Source: SZUA-35 sp964351995 | GTDB lineage: Bacteria > Actinomycetota > Acidimicrobiia > Acidimicrobiales > SZUA-35 | DNA: 64,000 nt | Reading direction: 5' to 3' | Assembly: GCA_964351995.1 (NCBI GenBank) | Contig: CAYGQE010000022.1 | Coordinates: 1-64,000, forward strand | Part shown: one piece after another, positions 15,275-23,029 of the stretch | Layout: each line of letters begins with the position of its first letter | Position numbering within the stretch: the stretch's first letter is position 1 | Position numbers and translations under genes: made by a program | Notes under the pieces: generated by a model | What the model saw: only the letters and a program-made list of their open reading frames with translations | The model's database searches: none | Told to the model about the DNA's origin: nothing

Positions 15275-15287
15275 ACGACATGCACTC

Positions 15288-15314
15288 GGATGCCCGGCCA
15301 TCGGCCGGGCATCC
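15288..15314 (+). terminator. Hairpin terminator after tRNA-Pro
   Basis: A perfect 12-bp stem GGATGCCCGGCC with GGCCGGGCATCC encloses a three-base ATC loop, 14 bp after the tRNA. No long T run follows, as is common for high-GC actinobacterial terminators. Confidence 0.8.
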
Positions 15315-15383
15315 GTGCGTCCGGGCTACGTGTGCACGCACTACGACTCGCCGGTCTCGATCAATCGCACCTAACGTGATTTG

Positions 15384-16271
15384 ATGATCGGTGAAGTACT
15401 CGCAGCAGTTCGGACGCAAGGCTCAGCGATGTTGCGCCATGCGATCGCTGGCGACGAAGGCCTCCAACCAGAAGAAATGGCGAGCGTCGACGACTTCGGC
15501 CTCTACGGTCCCGACAGCATTGTCTGGCGAGTGCATGGCGACTCCGCCATGCTGATCGGCGGGCTCCGATCCCTCATGCTCCAGACGCTGCATCCGCTCG
15601 CCATGGCTGGCGTTGCCGAGCACTCTGACTACAAGTCAGATCCTTGGGGCCGCCTCAACCGCACGGGTCGATTCGTCGGCGCCACTACGTACGGCTCGAC
15701 AGAAACCGCCGAGCGGGCCATCCGCATCGTTCACAACGTCCACAAGCGCGTCAAAGGGATCGCCCCAGACGGTCGGCCCTACGAGGCAAACAATCCACAC
15801 CTGCTGCTCTGGGTCCACGTCACTGAAGTCGACAGTTTCCTCACCGCATACCAGGCGTACGGCGCTGGAAAACTCCGCGATGCCGAGAAGGATCAGTACG
15901 TCGCCGAGATGGCTGAAGTCGCCCGCCGCCTCGGCAGTGAGGCACCGCCGGAAACCGTTGCCGAGCTGAAGGCCTGCCTCGAAGCATTTCGCTCTGAGTG
16001 CGAGGCAGGCCCGTATGCCAGGGAGACCATCAAGTTCCTCCTTCTTCCTCCGGTGCATCTCGCGCTTCGCGGGCCGTACGGCATCTTGGCCGCCGGAGCC
16101 ATCACGCTCCTCCCATCTTGGGCTCGACGAGAGTTGCGTCTGCCCGTGTTGCCACTCAGCAATCCGCTTGCAGTGCGCCCAGCGGCCACCGTCCTGACTC
16201 GAGCCATCGGTTGGCTCATGGCCGCTGATCCTCGTGAGTTCGAGCTGACCGATCGACTTCTCGTCGAGTGA
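15384..16271 (+). CDS. DUF2236 (MpaB/latex-clearing-type) oxygenase family protein
   Basis: This 295-residue protein of the DUF2236 family includes heme-containing latex-clearing protein and MpaB. Typical features are SIVWRVHGDSAMLIGGLRSLMLQTLHPLAMAGV (about 38-70), with the histidine in LHP, then RLNRTGRFVGATTYGS, RIVHNVHKRVKG and HLLLWVHVTEVDSFL. Heme binding and an oxygenase or peroxygenase role are inferred from the family, and the substrate is unknown. The ATG at 15384 is preferred to the TTG at 15381. No signal peptide is seen. It stands alone between tRNA-Pro and a convergent MazG-like gene. Confidence 0.82.
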   Translation: MIGEVLAAVRTQGSAMLRHAIAGDEGLQPEEMASVDDFGLYGPDSIVWRVHGDSAMLIGGLRSLMLQTLHPLAMAGVAEHSDYKSDPWGRLNRTGRFVGATTYGSTETAERAIRIVHNVHKRVKGIAPDGRPYEANNPHLLLWVHVTEVDSFLTAYQAYGAGKLRDAEKDQYVAEMAEVARRLGSEAPPETVAELKACLEAFRSECEAGPYARETIKFLLLPPVHLALRGPYGILAAGAITLLPSWARRELRLPVLPLSNPLAVRPAATVLTRAIGWLMAADPREFELTDRLLVE

Positions 16272-16315
16272 GAAACGCTCGACGCCGCCAGCCTTGAAGA
16301 TACCCTCGCTCTCAA

Positions 16316-16363
16316 CGACGAAGGAAGCGAATCGCAGTGCCCCCTCTTGTCCTGTCTGCGTGG
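16316..16363 (+). repeat. Intergenic element A, similar to element at 22742
   Basis: This 48-bp stretch contains CGAAGGAAGCGAATCGCAGT followed by GCCCCCTCTTGTCCTG and CGTGGCC. It aligns with 22742-22790 over its full length with one indel and clear identity in the first 22 bases. The GTG after GCGAATCGC has a Shine-Dalgarno-like GAAGGA upstream, but the reading frame is not kept between copies. An RNA or DNA element is therefore more likely than a peptide. See the paired finding. Confidence 0.5.
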
Positions 16364-16367
16364 CCTC

Positions 16368-16619
16368 TCACGGAGGGTCGGTGACGTAGCGCTGCGCTGC
16401 GTCCTCCAGCGAGAGACCGAGTTGGTTCGCCAACGATGACAACCACGCCAAGACATCTCCGAGTTCGTGGAGTTGCTGCTCGGTCGTGCCTTTGCGCACC
16501 GCCTGGGCCAACTCACCAACTTCTTCACAGAGCCAGGCCACCGTCGACGGCATGCCCCGCTCGCGATCGGCCTCGCCGTAGAGATCGTCCATGAGCTTCT
16601 GAAAGTCGGTGATCTCCAT
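16368..16619 (-). CDS. MazG-like nucleotide pyrophosphohydrolase
   Basis: This 83-residue all-alpha NTP pyrophosphohydrolase of the MazG superfamily is predicted to hydrolyse nucleoside triphosphates to monophosphate and pyrophosphate as a house-cleaning activity. It has the metal-binding ExxE-12-28-ExxD arrangement: WLCEEVGELAQAV (EEVGE) followed by LHELGDVLAWL (ELGD). This is the compact single-domain size. The start at ATG 16619 is 19 bp downstream of asd on the same strand, so it probably belongs to the lysC-asd transcript. Confidence 0.85.
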   Translation of the reverse strand: MEITDFQKLMDDLYGEADRERGMPSTVAWLCEEVGELAQAVRKGTTEQQLHELGDVLAWLSSLANQLGLSLEDAAQRYVTDPP

Positions 16620-16638
16620 ATGTTCAGTCTGCGAGCGA

Positions 16639-17661
16639 TCAGCCGAGCTCGGCCGCAAGGATCTCGGCGATCTGCACCGTGTTGAGCGCAGCGCCCTTTC
16701 GCAGGTTGTCGCCAGCGACGAACATGGCCAGACCATTGTCAAAGGTCTCGTCGGCGCGAATGCGACCAACGATCGAAGGGTCGATACCAGCGGACTTCAA
16801 CGGTGTCGGCACATTGTCAAGAATGACACCCGGTGCTTTCGCCAGGATCGCTGTGGCCTCATCAGCAGAGAGGGGGCGATCGAAGCTGGCGTTGATCGAC
16901 AGCGAATGACCGGTGAAGACCGGAATCCGAACGCATGTGCCCGAGACTTTCAGATCAGGGATGTGCAGGATCTTGCGGGACTCATCACGAAGCTTCTGCT
17001 CTTCGTTGGTCTCGAAGCGACCATCATCGACGAGATCACCGGCCCAGGGCAGGGCGTTGTACGCAATGGGTTCGACGAAGGCAGATGGTTGCCCCATGTC
17101 GATGCCGGAGCCGTCATAGGTGAGGGAGCGAGCGTCGCCGGCTTTCTCGACCTGCTGCGCCAACTCCTCGACACCGGCCAGACCGGCGCCGGAGACCGCT
17201 TGATAGGTGCTGACGACCAGACGGCTGAGACCTGCGGCCTCGTGCAGGGGCCGCAACACAGGCATCGCTGCCATGGTGGTGCAGTTGGGGTTGGCGATGA
17301 TGCCCTTGGGTCGATCGGCAACATCGGCGTCGTTGACATCGGCGACAACCAGCGGGACCTCGGGATCCATGCGCCACGCCGAGGAGTTGTCGATGACAAC
17401 GACACCGGCGGCAGCGACCTTCGGGGCGAGCTCACGAGAGGTCGACCCGCCGGCAGAGAAGATGGCGATGTCGAGCCCGGCGTAGTCGGCGGCGGATGCG
17501 TCTTCGATCGTGATCTGCTTGTCGCCGAAGTCGACGGTTCGACCGGCAGAGCGAGCCGACGCAAACAAGCGAAGCTCCTCGATCGGGAAGTTGCGTTCAG
17601 CCAAGATCGCTTGAACGACTCGACCAACCTGACCCGTGGCACCAATGATTCCTACACGCAT
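16639..17661 (-). CDS. asd: Aspartate-semialdehyde dehydrogenase
   Basis: This enzyme catalyses the second step of the aspartate pathway, reducing aspartyl phosphate with NADPH to aspartate semialdehyde for lysine/diaminopimelate, methionine and threonine. The 340-residue product has the N-terminal Rossmann motif GIIGATGQVGRVV (about 4-16), FSAGGSTSRELAP, and the catalytic cysteine in GIIANPNCTTMAAMPVL (about 122-138). A histidine in FTGHSLSINASF is the likely general base. It lies downstream of lysC on the same strand, 138 bp away, with a long palindromic repeat in the gap. Confidence 0.96.
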   Translation of the reverse strand: MRVGIIGATGQVGRVVQAILAERNFPIEELRLFASARSAGRTVDFGDKQITIEDASAADYAGLDIAIFSAGGSTSRELAPKVAAAGVVVIDNSSAWRMDPEVPLVVADVNDADVADRPKGIIANPNCTTMAAMPVLRPLHEAAGLSRLVVSTYQAVSGAGLAGVEELAQQVEKAGDARSLTYDGSGIDMGQPSAFVEPIAYNALPWAGDLVDDGRFETNEEQKLRDESRKILHIPDLKVSGTCVRIPVFTGHSLSINASFDRPLSADEATAILAKAPGVILDNVPTPLKSAGIDPSIVGRIRADETFDNGLAMFVAGDNLRKGAALNTVQIAEILAAELG

Positions 17662-17708
17662 GCACGAAGGCTAGAGCGATCGCACGTTTCTGGCTCCCGA
17701 ATTCTCTC

Positions 17709-17792
17709 GAACCCGGGGCTGGCACCGCCAATACCGGGGTCCCAAACCCGGGGTTTGGGACCGCCACTTTGGTGGTGTCAGCCCCCGGTCGG
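17709..17792. repeat. 84-bp imperfect palindrome, paired REP-like element
   Basis: The left half (from 17709) is an inverted, imperfect copy of the right half (to 17792). The centre is an exact 12-bp inverted repeat, GGTCCCAAACCC against GGGTTTGGGACC, around one G. The right half matches a single copy at 35231-35277 (about three-quarters identical, ending in CAGCCCCCGGT). It is intergenic between lysC and asd and could form a long cruciform or RNA hairpin. Confidence 0.75.
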
Positions 17793-17799
17793 GTCAGGA

Positions 17800-19071
17800 T
17801 CAGTTCGGTGAGTCGAGGCCGAAGGCGGTGTGGAGGATGACCACCGCTTCCTCGGCCCGGTCGGCGGCAACCACGCAGCTGACTCGAATGGCCGAAGTCG
17901 AAATCATCTCGATGTTGATCCCGTGATCAGCGAGAGTCTCGAACATGGTGGCGGCAACACCAGGGTTGCTCTTCATTCCGGCGCCGACGACCGACACACG
18001 GCCAATGCTCTCATCGGTCGCCACTGCCGACGCGCCGAGATCAGCGAGCACACCGGCTTCGAGAAGCGACACCGCCCGGGACACGTCGTCGGTCGGGACC
18101 GTGAAGGAGATGTCGGTCATGCCCTGATCCGAGACGTTCTGCACGATCATGTCGACGTTGACGTTCTCGTTCGCCAGCGCTCGGAACAGCGCAGCTGAAA
18201 CGCCGGGCTTGTCTGGCACATCAGAGACCGTGACCTTCGCCTCGGAGAGATCGTGGGTGACGGCGCGGATGATCGGCTGTTCCATGGCGGGGGCTCCCGG
18301 TGCAGGTGAGTTCGATGAAGAAGAAGCGGGTACTGGCTCGCCGAGATCGGTGACCAGCGTGCCTGGCTCCCAGGTGAAGGCCGAACGAATGTGCAACGGC
18401 ACCTGGTAGTTGTGGGCGACCTCGACCGAACGCATCGCCGGCTTCGGACAGCCGGTTGCCGTCATCTCGAGCAACTCATCAAAGCTGATGCGCTGCATCT
18501 TCTGGGCCCGTTCGACCAGACGAGGATCGGCGCTGAAGACGCCCGACACGTCGGTGTAGAGCTCGCAGAGATCGGCGTCGAGTGCGTGGGCGAGCGCAAC
18601 AGCGGTGGTGTCAGAGCCACCTCGGCCGAGGAACGTGACATCGCGCTCGGCCGACACTCCTTGGGACCCGGCCACAACCGGAACAACGCCGTTGGCCAGC
18701 GCTTCCTGAATGCGTTCGGGATTGATCTCGAGGATCTTCGCATTGCGATGATTGGTGTCGGTGAGGAACCCAGCCTGGCTGCCGGTGAAAGAATGGGCCT
18801 GGACACCAGCCTCGGCAAGGGCGATACAGATCAGTGCGCACGCCTTGCGTTCACCGGCAGTGATGAGCATGTCCATCTCACGACCTGGCGGCTGTTTGGA
18901 GATCTCGGCGGCAATGCGCAGGAGGTCATCGGTCTCCTTGCCCATCGCAGAAACAACCAGGACGACTTGGTCACCGCGACGCTGACAACGCGCCACGTGA
19001 TCAGCCACGATCCGCATACGGTCGGCATCGGCTACCGAGGTGCCACCGAACTTCTGAACGACAAGAGCCAC
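17800..19071 (-). CDS. lysC: Aspartate kinase
   Basis: This enzyme phosphorylates aspartate with ATP, the committed step of the aspartate family. The roughly 423-residue product starts with VALVVQKFGGTSVADADRM, the kinase signature. It contains FLGRGGSDTTAVALAHAL and ends with two ACT domains (about 270-420; KVTVSDVPDKPGVSAALF and VSVVGAGMKSNPGVAATMF), where lysine/threonine feedback normally acts. I choose GTG 19071 because homologues begin at this sequence. An internal ATG at 18285 with a good ribosome-binding site may give a separate regulatory beta subunit. The gene is divergent from the cyclophilin gene. Confidence 0.95.
   Translation of the reverse strand: MALVVQKFGGTSVADADRMRIVADHVARCQRRGDQVVLVVSAMGKETDDLLRIAAEISKQPPGREMDMLITAGERKACALICIALAEAGVQAHSFTGSQAGFLTDTNHRNAKILEINPERIQEALANGVVPVVAGSQGVSAERDVTFLGRGGSDTTAVALAHALDADLCELYTDVSGVFSADPRLVERAQKMQRISFDELLEMTATGCPKPAMRSVEVAHNYQVPLHIRSAFTWEPGTLVTDLGEPVPASSSSNSPAPGAPAMEQPIIRAVTHDLSEAKVTVSDVPDKPGVSAALFRALANENVNVDMIVQNVSDQGMTDISFTVPTDDVSRAVSLLEAGVLADLGASAVATDESIGRVSVVGAGMKSNPGVAATMFETLADHGINIEMISTSAIRVSCVVAADRAEEAVVILHTAFGLDSPN
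18285..18298 (-). promoter_or_regulatory. Internal ribosome-binding site and start for aspartate kinase beta subunit
   Basis: Reading leftward, GGGAG (18298-18294) stands eight bases before ATG 18285, in frame within lysC. The product would begin MEQPIIRAVTHDLSEAKVTV and comprise the two ACT domains, about 161 residues. Corynebacterium glutamicum and related actinobacteria make such an alpha2beta2 aspartate kinase from an in-frame internal start at this same point. Confidence 0.7.
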
Positions 19072-19137
19072 GGCCGGAAAGGCTACCGCCTGACAGCGGT
19101 CACCTCGCTGAGTTTCCAAGCACTACTCTCCACCGCC

Positions 19138-20025
19138 GTGGCAAACGAAAAACGGCAACGCCAGAAAGAAGCGCGCAGCGCAAAGACCGACGAGGTCGCT
19201 CGACTGACCAGTCGAGAGGTGATGCGGCAGCGCATCATCCTCGTCCTGCTCATCGGTGTGCTCGTCGGCGGAGCGGTCTTTCTGCTGACCAGAGACGACA
19301 CCGACGACACCGCAACCACCGAGCCAGGGGAGGCGAGCGAGATCACGACAACAACAATCGACACGGAGCTTGCTGAGCAGCAGGCCGAAGAAGCGGTCGA
19401 ACAGATCGACGCTTTCCTTCCCCCGCCCTCTGGCGTTTCCATCAGCGGTGAGACGCCGTGCCCCGAGGTCGATGGCTCTTCAGAGCGAACCACGAGCTTC
19501 GAGAACGCCCCGCCGATGTGTATCGACGTGGCCGCCAGCTACACCGCGATCATGGCAACTGACTTCGGCGACATCACGATCGAGCTCGACCCAGTGGCCG
19601 CTCCCGAGACCGTGAACAACTTCGTGGTGCTCGCTCGCTACGGCTACTACGAGGACGTCCCCTTCCACCGGATCATCCCCGAGTTCGTGATCCAAGGAGG
19701 CGACGCGGTCGGCGGCGGCAACCCCGACAGCCCGACGCTCGGCGCCGGCAACCCCGGCTACGCGATCGATGACGAGCTCCCCGAGGAGGGCAGCTACATC
19801 GTTGGTTCGCTGGCCATGGCCAACTCGGGACCGAACACCAATGGCAGCCAGTTCTTCATCATCACCGGTGACAACGGGGTGGGACTTCCTCCGCTCTACT
19901 CGCTCTTCGGGCAGGTGACCGACGGTCTGAACGTCGTCGAGGAGCTCAACACGATCGGCACTCCCGGAGCAGGCGTTCCGGCCGAGGTGGTGAACATCCA
20001 GTCCGTGACGATCGTCGAAGAATGA
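19138..20025 (+). CDS. Membrane-anchored cyclophilin-type peptidyl-prolyl isomerase
   Basis: This 295-residue protein should accelerate prolyl isomerisation outside the membrane. It has a charged N-terminus (about 1-36), one transmembrane anchor (about 38-54, IILVLLIGVLVGGAVFLLT), a Thr/Glu-rich linker, and a cyclophilin domain (about 135-295). The domain includes VPFHRIIPEFVIQGGD, GSLAMANSGPNTNGSQFFI and YSLFGQVTDGLNVVEEL, with the catalytic Arg in FHRI. The start GTG 19138 gives a basic leader before the anchor. It is divergent from lysC with 66 bp between the starts. Confidence 0.9.
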   Translation: MANEKRQRQKEARSAKTDEVARLTSREVMRQRIILVLLIGVLVGGAVFLLTRDDTDDTATTEPGEASEITTTTIDTELAEQQAEEAVEQIDAFLPPPSGVSISGETPCPEVDGSSERTTSFENAPPMCIDVAASYTAIMATDFGDITIELDPVAAPETVNNFVVLARYGYYEDVPFHRIIPEFVIQGGDAVGGGNPDSPTLGAGNPGYAIDDELPEEGSYIVGSLAMANSGPNTNGSQFFIITGDNGVGLPPLYSLFGQVTDGLNVVEELNTIGTPGAGVPAEVVNIQSVTIVEE

Positions 20026-20035
20026 TCGTCGGGTG

Positions 20036-20707
20036 ATGAAGCCGAGCGACCTACCAGCGAGCCCATGGTCGTTCCCTCCGCTGGCTCAACTCACCGATGA
20101 GGACGACATGATCGCGATCGGTGCCGACCTCGAACCCTCGACACTGATCCAGGCGTACAGCACCGGCTACTTTCCCATGCCCATGGGGCGCCGCAGGATT
20201 GGTTGGTTCAGCCCTGACCCGCGAGGTGTGCTCGTTCCTGGTGGGTTGCAGATCTCGAAGTCGCTTCGCCGCTCCACCCGCCGCTTCCATTTCACAACGG
20301 ATCGAGCGTTCGAAGAGGTCTTGAGCGCATGCGGCGATCCGAGCCGGCCACATGGCTGGATCGACCACGACGTTCGGCGCGCTTACACCGCTCTGTTCCA
20401 CCTCGGTTACGCCCACAGTGTCGAGGCGTGGGACGACGAAGGTCTTGCCGGCGGCCTCTACGGCGTGCAGGTCGGTGGGCTCTTTGCCGGCGAGTCGATG
20501 TTCCATCGTCGGACCGACGCCTCGAAAGCAGCGCTCGTTCACCTCGTCGGCTTGCAAGGTGATCGACCAGCGTCGCTCATCGACGTCCAATGGCAGACCC
20601 CACACCTGGCATCGCTCGGCATCACTGCCGTAGCTCGAGCCACGTACGCAAACTTGCTGCCCGACGCCATTGCTCTCGATTCGCCGGTGTGGCCCAGCTC
20701 AGACTGA
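20036..20707 (+). CDS. aat: Leucyl/phenylalanyl-tRNA--protein transferase
   Basis: This enzyme transfers Leu or Phe from aminoacyl-tRNA to N-terminal Arg or Lys of proteins, creating an N-degron read by ClpS/ClpAP. The 223-residue product contains the family hallmarks YSTGYFPMPMG, IGWFSPDPRGVLVPGGLQISKSLRR, the SVEAWDDEGLAGGLYGVQVGGLFAGESMFHR core (about 130-160), and LIDVQWQTPHLASLG. ATG 20036 and the GTG one codon earlier are both possible. It follows the cyclophilin gene by 10 bp on the same strand. Confidence 0.95.
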   Translation: MKPSDLPASPWSFPPLAQLTDEDDMIAIGADLEPSTLIQAYSTGYFPMPMGRRRIGWFSPDPRGVLVPGGLQISKSLRRSTRRFHFTTDRAFEEVLSACGDPSRPHGWIDHDVRRAYTALFHLGYAHSVEAWDDEGLAGGLYGVQVGGLFAGESMFHRRTDASKAALVHLVGLQGDRPASLIDVQWQTPHLASLGITAVARATYANLLPDAIALDSPVWPSSD

Positions 20708-20767
20708 CCGCTGTTGTGCCTTGCCCATTTTGTCGGGTTCCACGCACCACCTAGCCTTGTGGACCTC

Positions 20768-22735
20768 ATGAGCAGCAACGTGAACCGCCCCGCCGATCGC
20801 CCGTGGATGATGCGGACCTACTCCGGCCATTCCACCGCGTCGGCATCCAATGAGCTCTACCGGACCAACCTGGCCAAGGGCCAGACTGGCCTGTCGATTG
20901 CGTTCGACCTCCCCACTCAGACCGGTTATGACCCTGACGATCCCAAGGCTCGGGGCGAGGTGGGCAAGGTCGGCGTGCCCGTGGTCCACAAAGGCCACAT
21001 GGCCACGCTGCTCGACGGCATCCCCACCGGCGGCATGAACACGTCGATGACCATCAATGCCCCCGCCGCATGGATGCTCGGGCTCTATGTGGCCAACGCC
21101 GAGGACCACGGCGTGCCGTCGGTCGATCTCCGTGGCACCACCCAGAACGACATCGTCAAGGAATACCTCAGCCGCGGCACGTTCATCTTCCCGCCCGAGG
21201 CCAGCCGTCGACTCATCGTCGACATGTTCGCCTACTGCACCACGCACGTTCCCAAGTGGAACCCGATGAACGTGTGCTCCTATCACCTGCAAGAGGCAGG
21301 GGCGACGCCGGTGCAGGAGATCGCTTACAGCTTGGCCACCGCGATTGGCGTCCTCGATGCCGTGCGAGATTCAGGCCAGGTCCCACCCGAGGGTTTCTCT
21401 GCCATTGTGGCAAGCGTCAGCTTCTTCGTGAATGCTGGCATTCGTTTCGTCGAGGAGACCTGCAAGATGCGGGCCTTCACGCAAATGTGGGACCGCATCA
21501 CTGAGGAGCGTTACGGCATCACCGACCCGAAGGCAAGGCGTTTTCGCTACGGGGTGCAAGTCAACTCCCTCGGCCTCACCGAAGCCCAGCCCGAGAACAA
21601 CATCCAGCGCATCGTCCTCGAAATGCTCGGCGTCACGCTCTCTCGAGATGCCCGAGCCCGGTCACTTCAACTGCCTGCATGGAACGAAGCCCTCGGACTC
21701 CCCCGACCGTGGGATCAGCAGTGGTCGCTTCGCATCCAGCAGGTGCTCGCGCTCGAAACCGACTTGCTCGAGTACGACGACATCTTCGCCGGGTCCTACG
21801 TGATCGAGGCCAAGACCAACGAGCTGATCGAAGCTGCACAAGCTGAGCTCGACGACGTGCTTGCGCTGGGTGGCGCCTTCGAAGCCATCGACGAGCTGAA
21901 GGGCCGGCTGGTTCGCTCGCATGCCGAGCGGCTCCGCAAGATCGAACGAGGCGAAACGACGATCGTCGGCGTCAACGACCTGACTGAGACGGCCGAGTCG
22001 CCCCTCGGTGGCGAGGGCAGCATCCAGCGGGTCGACCCGGCGGTGCAGCAAGAAATGATTGCTGACGTCGAGGCCTGGCGAGCGAACCGAGACCAAGGTG
22101 CCGTCGACGAAGCGTTGCAGCGCTTAGCCCAGGCCGCAAGAACCGACGAGAACATCATGTACACCACGATCGAGCTTGCCCACGCTGGCGGCACCACCGG
22201 CGAGTGGGCCGGGCTCCTTCGTGACATTTTCGGCGAGTACCGAGCCCCGACCGGTGTGGCTGCAGCAGCGGGTGCTGGCGGAGGTTCCGACGGTCTTCGG
22301 GCGATCGCCACTCGGCTAAAAGGCGTCGATGGTGGCCCGCCACGGTTCCTCGTGGCCAAGCCAGGCCTGGATGGCCACTCGAACGGGGCCGAACAGATCG
22401 CCGTCGCAGCTCGAGATGCGGGCATGGAGGTCATCTACCCAGGCATTCGGATGACACCGGGAGAGATCGTCGGAGCGGCACGCGACGAGGACGTTGACGC
22501 CATCGGCATCTCGATCCTGTCCGGCAGCCACCTCGAGCTCGTGCCAGACACCATTCAGATGCTTCGAGACGAAGGCGTCACTGCTCCGGTCATCGTCGGC
22601 GGCATCATCCCAGAAGAAGACCGGCAGCGGCTGCTCGACCAGGGCGTCGCCGCAGTTTTCACACCCAAGGACTTCGAGATCAGCCAGATGATCAACGAAA
22701 TCGTCGATCTGGCCCTGGCTCACCGCAACAACTGA
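20768..22735 (+). CDS. meaA: Ethylmalonyl-CoA mutase (MeaA-type), B12-dependent
   Basis: This 655-residue adenosylcobalamin enzyme is of the methylmalonyl-CoA mutase superfamily. The N-terminus RPWMMRTYSGHSTASASNEL and AKGQTGLSIAFDLPTQTGYD match MeaA, which converts ethylmalonyl-CoA to methylsuccinyl-CoA in the ethylmalonyl-CoA pathway of acetate assimilation. The C-terminal B12 domain (about 520-655) has the DxHxxG histidine ligand in LDGHSNGAEQI, then ISILSGSHLELV and VIVGGIIPEED. Substrate and cobalamin domains are on one chain, as in MeaA. ATG 20768 begins the conserved sequence. Methylmalonyl- or isobutyryl-CoA mutase activity is less likely but not excluded. Confidence 0.85.
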   Translation: MSSNVNRPADRPWMMRTYSGHSTASASNELYRTNLAKGQTGLSIAFDLPTQTGYDPDDPKARGEVGKVGVPVVHKGHMATLLDGIPTGGMNTSMTINAPAAWMLGLYVANAEDHGVPSVDLRGTTQNDIVKEYLSRGTFIFPPEASRRLIVDMFAYCTTHVPKWNPMNVCSYHLQEAGATPVQEIAYSLATAIGVLDAVRDSGQVPPEGFSAIVASVSFFVNAGIRFVEETCKMRAFTQMWDRITEERYGITDPKARRFRYGVQVNSLGLTEAQPENNIQRIVLEMLGVTLSRDARARSLQLPAWNEALGLPRPWDQQWSLRIQQVLALETDLLEYDDIFAGSYVIEAKTNELIEAAQAELDDVLALGGAFEAIDELKGRLVRSHAERLRKIERGETTIVGVNDLTETAESPLGGEGSIQRVDPAVQQEMIADVEAWRANRDQGAVDEALQRLAQAARTDENIMYTTIELAHAGGTTGEWAGLLRDIFGEYRAPTGVAAAAGAGGGSDGLRAIATRLKGVDGGPPRFLVAKPGLDGHSNGAEQIAVAARDAGMEVIYPGIRMTPGEIVGAARDEDVDAIGISILSGSHLELVPDTIQMLRDEGVTAPVIVGGIIPEEDRQRLLDQGVAAVFTPKDFEISQMINEIVDLALAHRNN

Positions 22736-22741
22736 AAGTGT

Positions 22742-22790
22742 GGCGAAGGAGGCGAATCGCTGTGCCTCTCTCGACCTGCACCCGTGGCCC
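22742..22790 (+). repeat. Intergenic element B, similar to element at 16316
   Basis: CGAAGGAGGCGAATCGCTGT, then GCCTCTCTCGACCTG and CGTGGCC, repeats the order and sequence of element A at 16316-16363. It lies seven bases after the meaA stop and upstream of the terminator at 22861. A possible small reading frame from the GTG after GCGAATCGCT runs to about 22959 but has no recognisable product. Confidence 0.5.
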
Positions 22791-22860
22791 TTCCGGGGAC
22801 ATTCAGGAAATTCTCCCCCGTGAGACGTCGTTGACGAACGGGAGAGTTATTCTTTCGAAA

Positions 22861-22889
22861 GGCCGCCGGCACTCCCTCCGCCGGCGGCC
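22861..22889 (+). terminator. Rho-independent terminator downstream of meaA
   Basis: A perfect 10-bp stem GGCCGCCGGC with GCCGGCGGCC across a nine-base loop is followed by TACTTTCTCTC. It is the main feature of the 294-bp gap between meaA and the gene at 23030. Confidence 0.85.
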
Positions 22890-23029
22890 TACTTTCTCTC
22901 ACTCTGCGTTCGACCCCTCGTCTGTTTTCGACGAGCGAAGGTCCGCTCGGGTGGGGTGACAGGCCGAGAAGGTCGGATATGGAACACTGTGCTGGTCAAG
23001 TTCCGCAATGATGCGCCGATGGAGACGAG

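Noticed and set aside
22763..22959. Small protein starting at the GTG in the element downstream of meaA
   Set aside because: It has a plausible Shine-Dalgarno but runs through the terminator hairpin, has no recognisable sequence, and the similar element at 16316 does not keep the frame.
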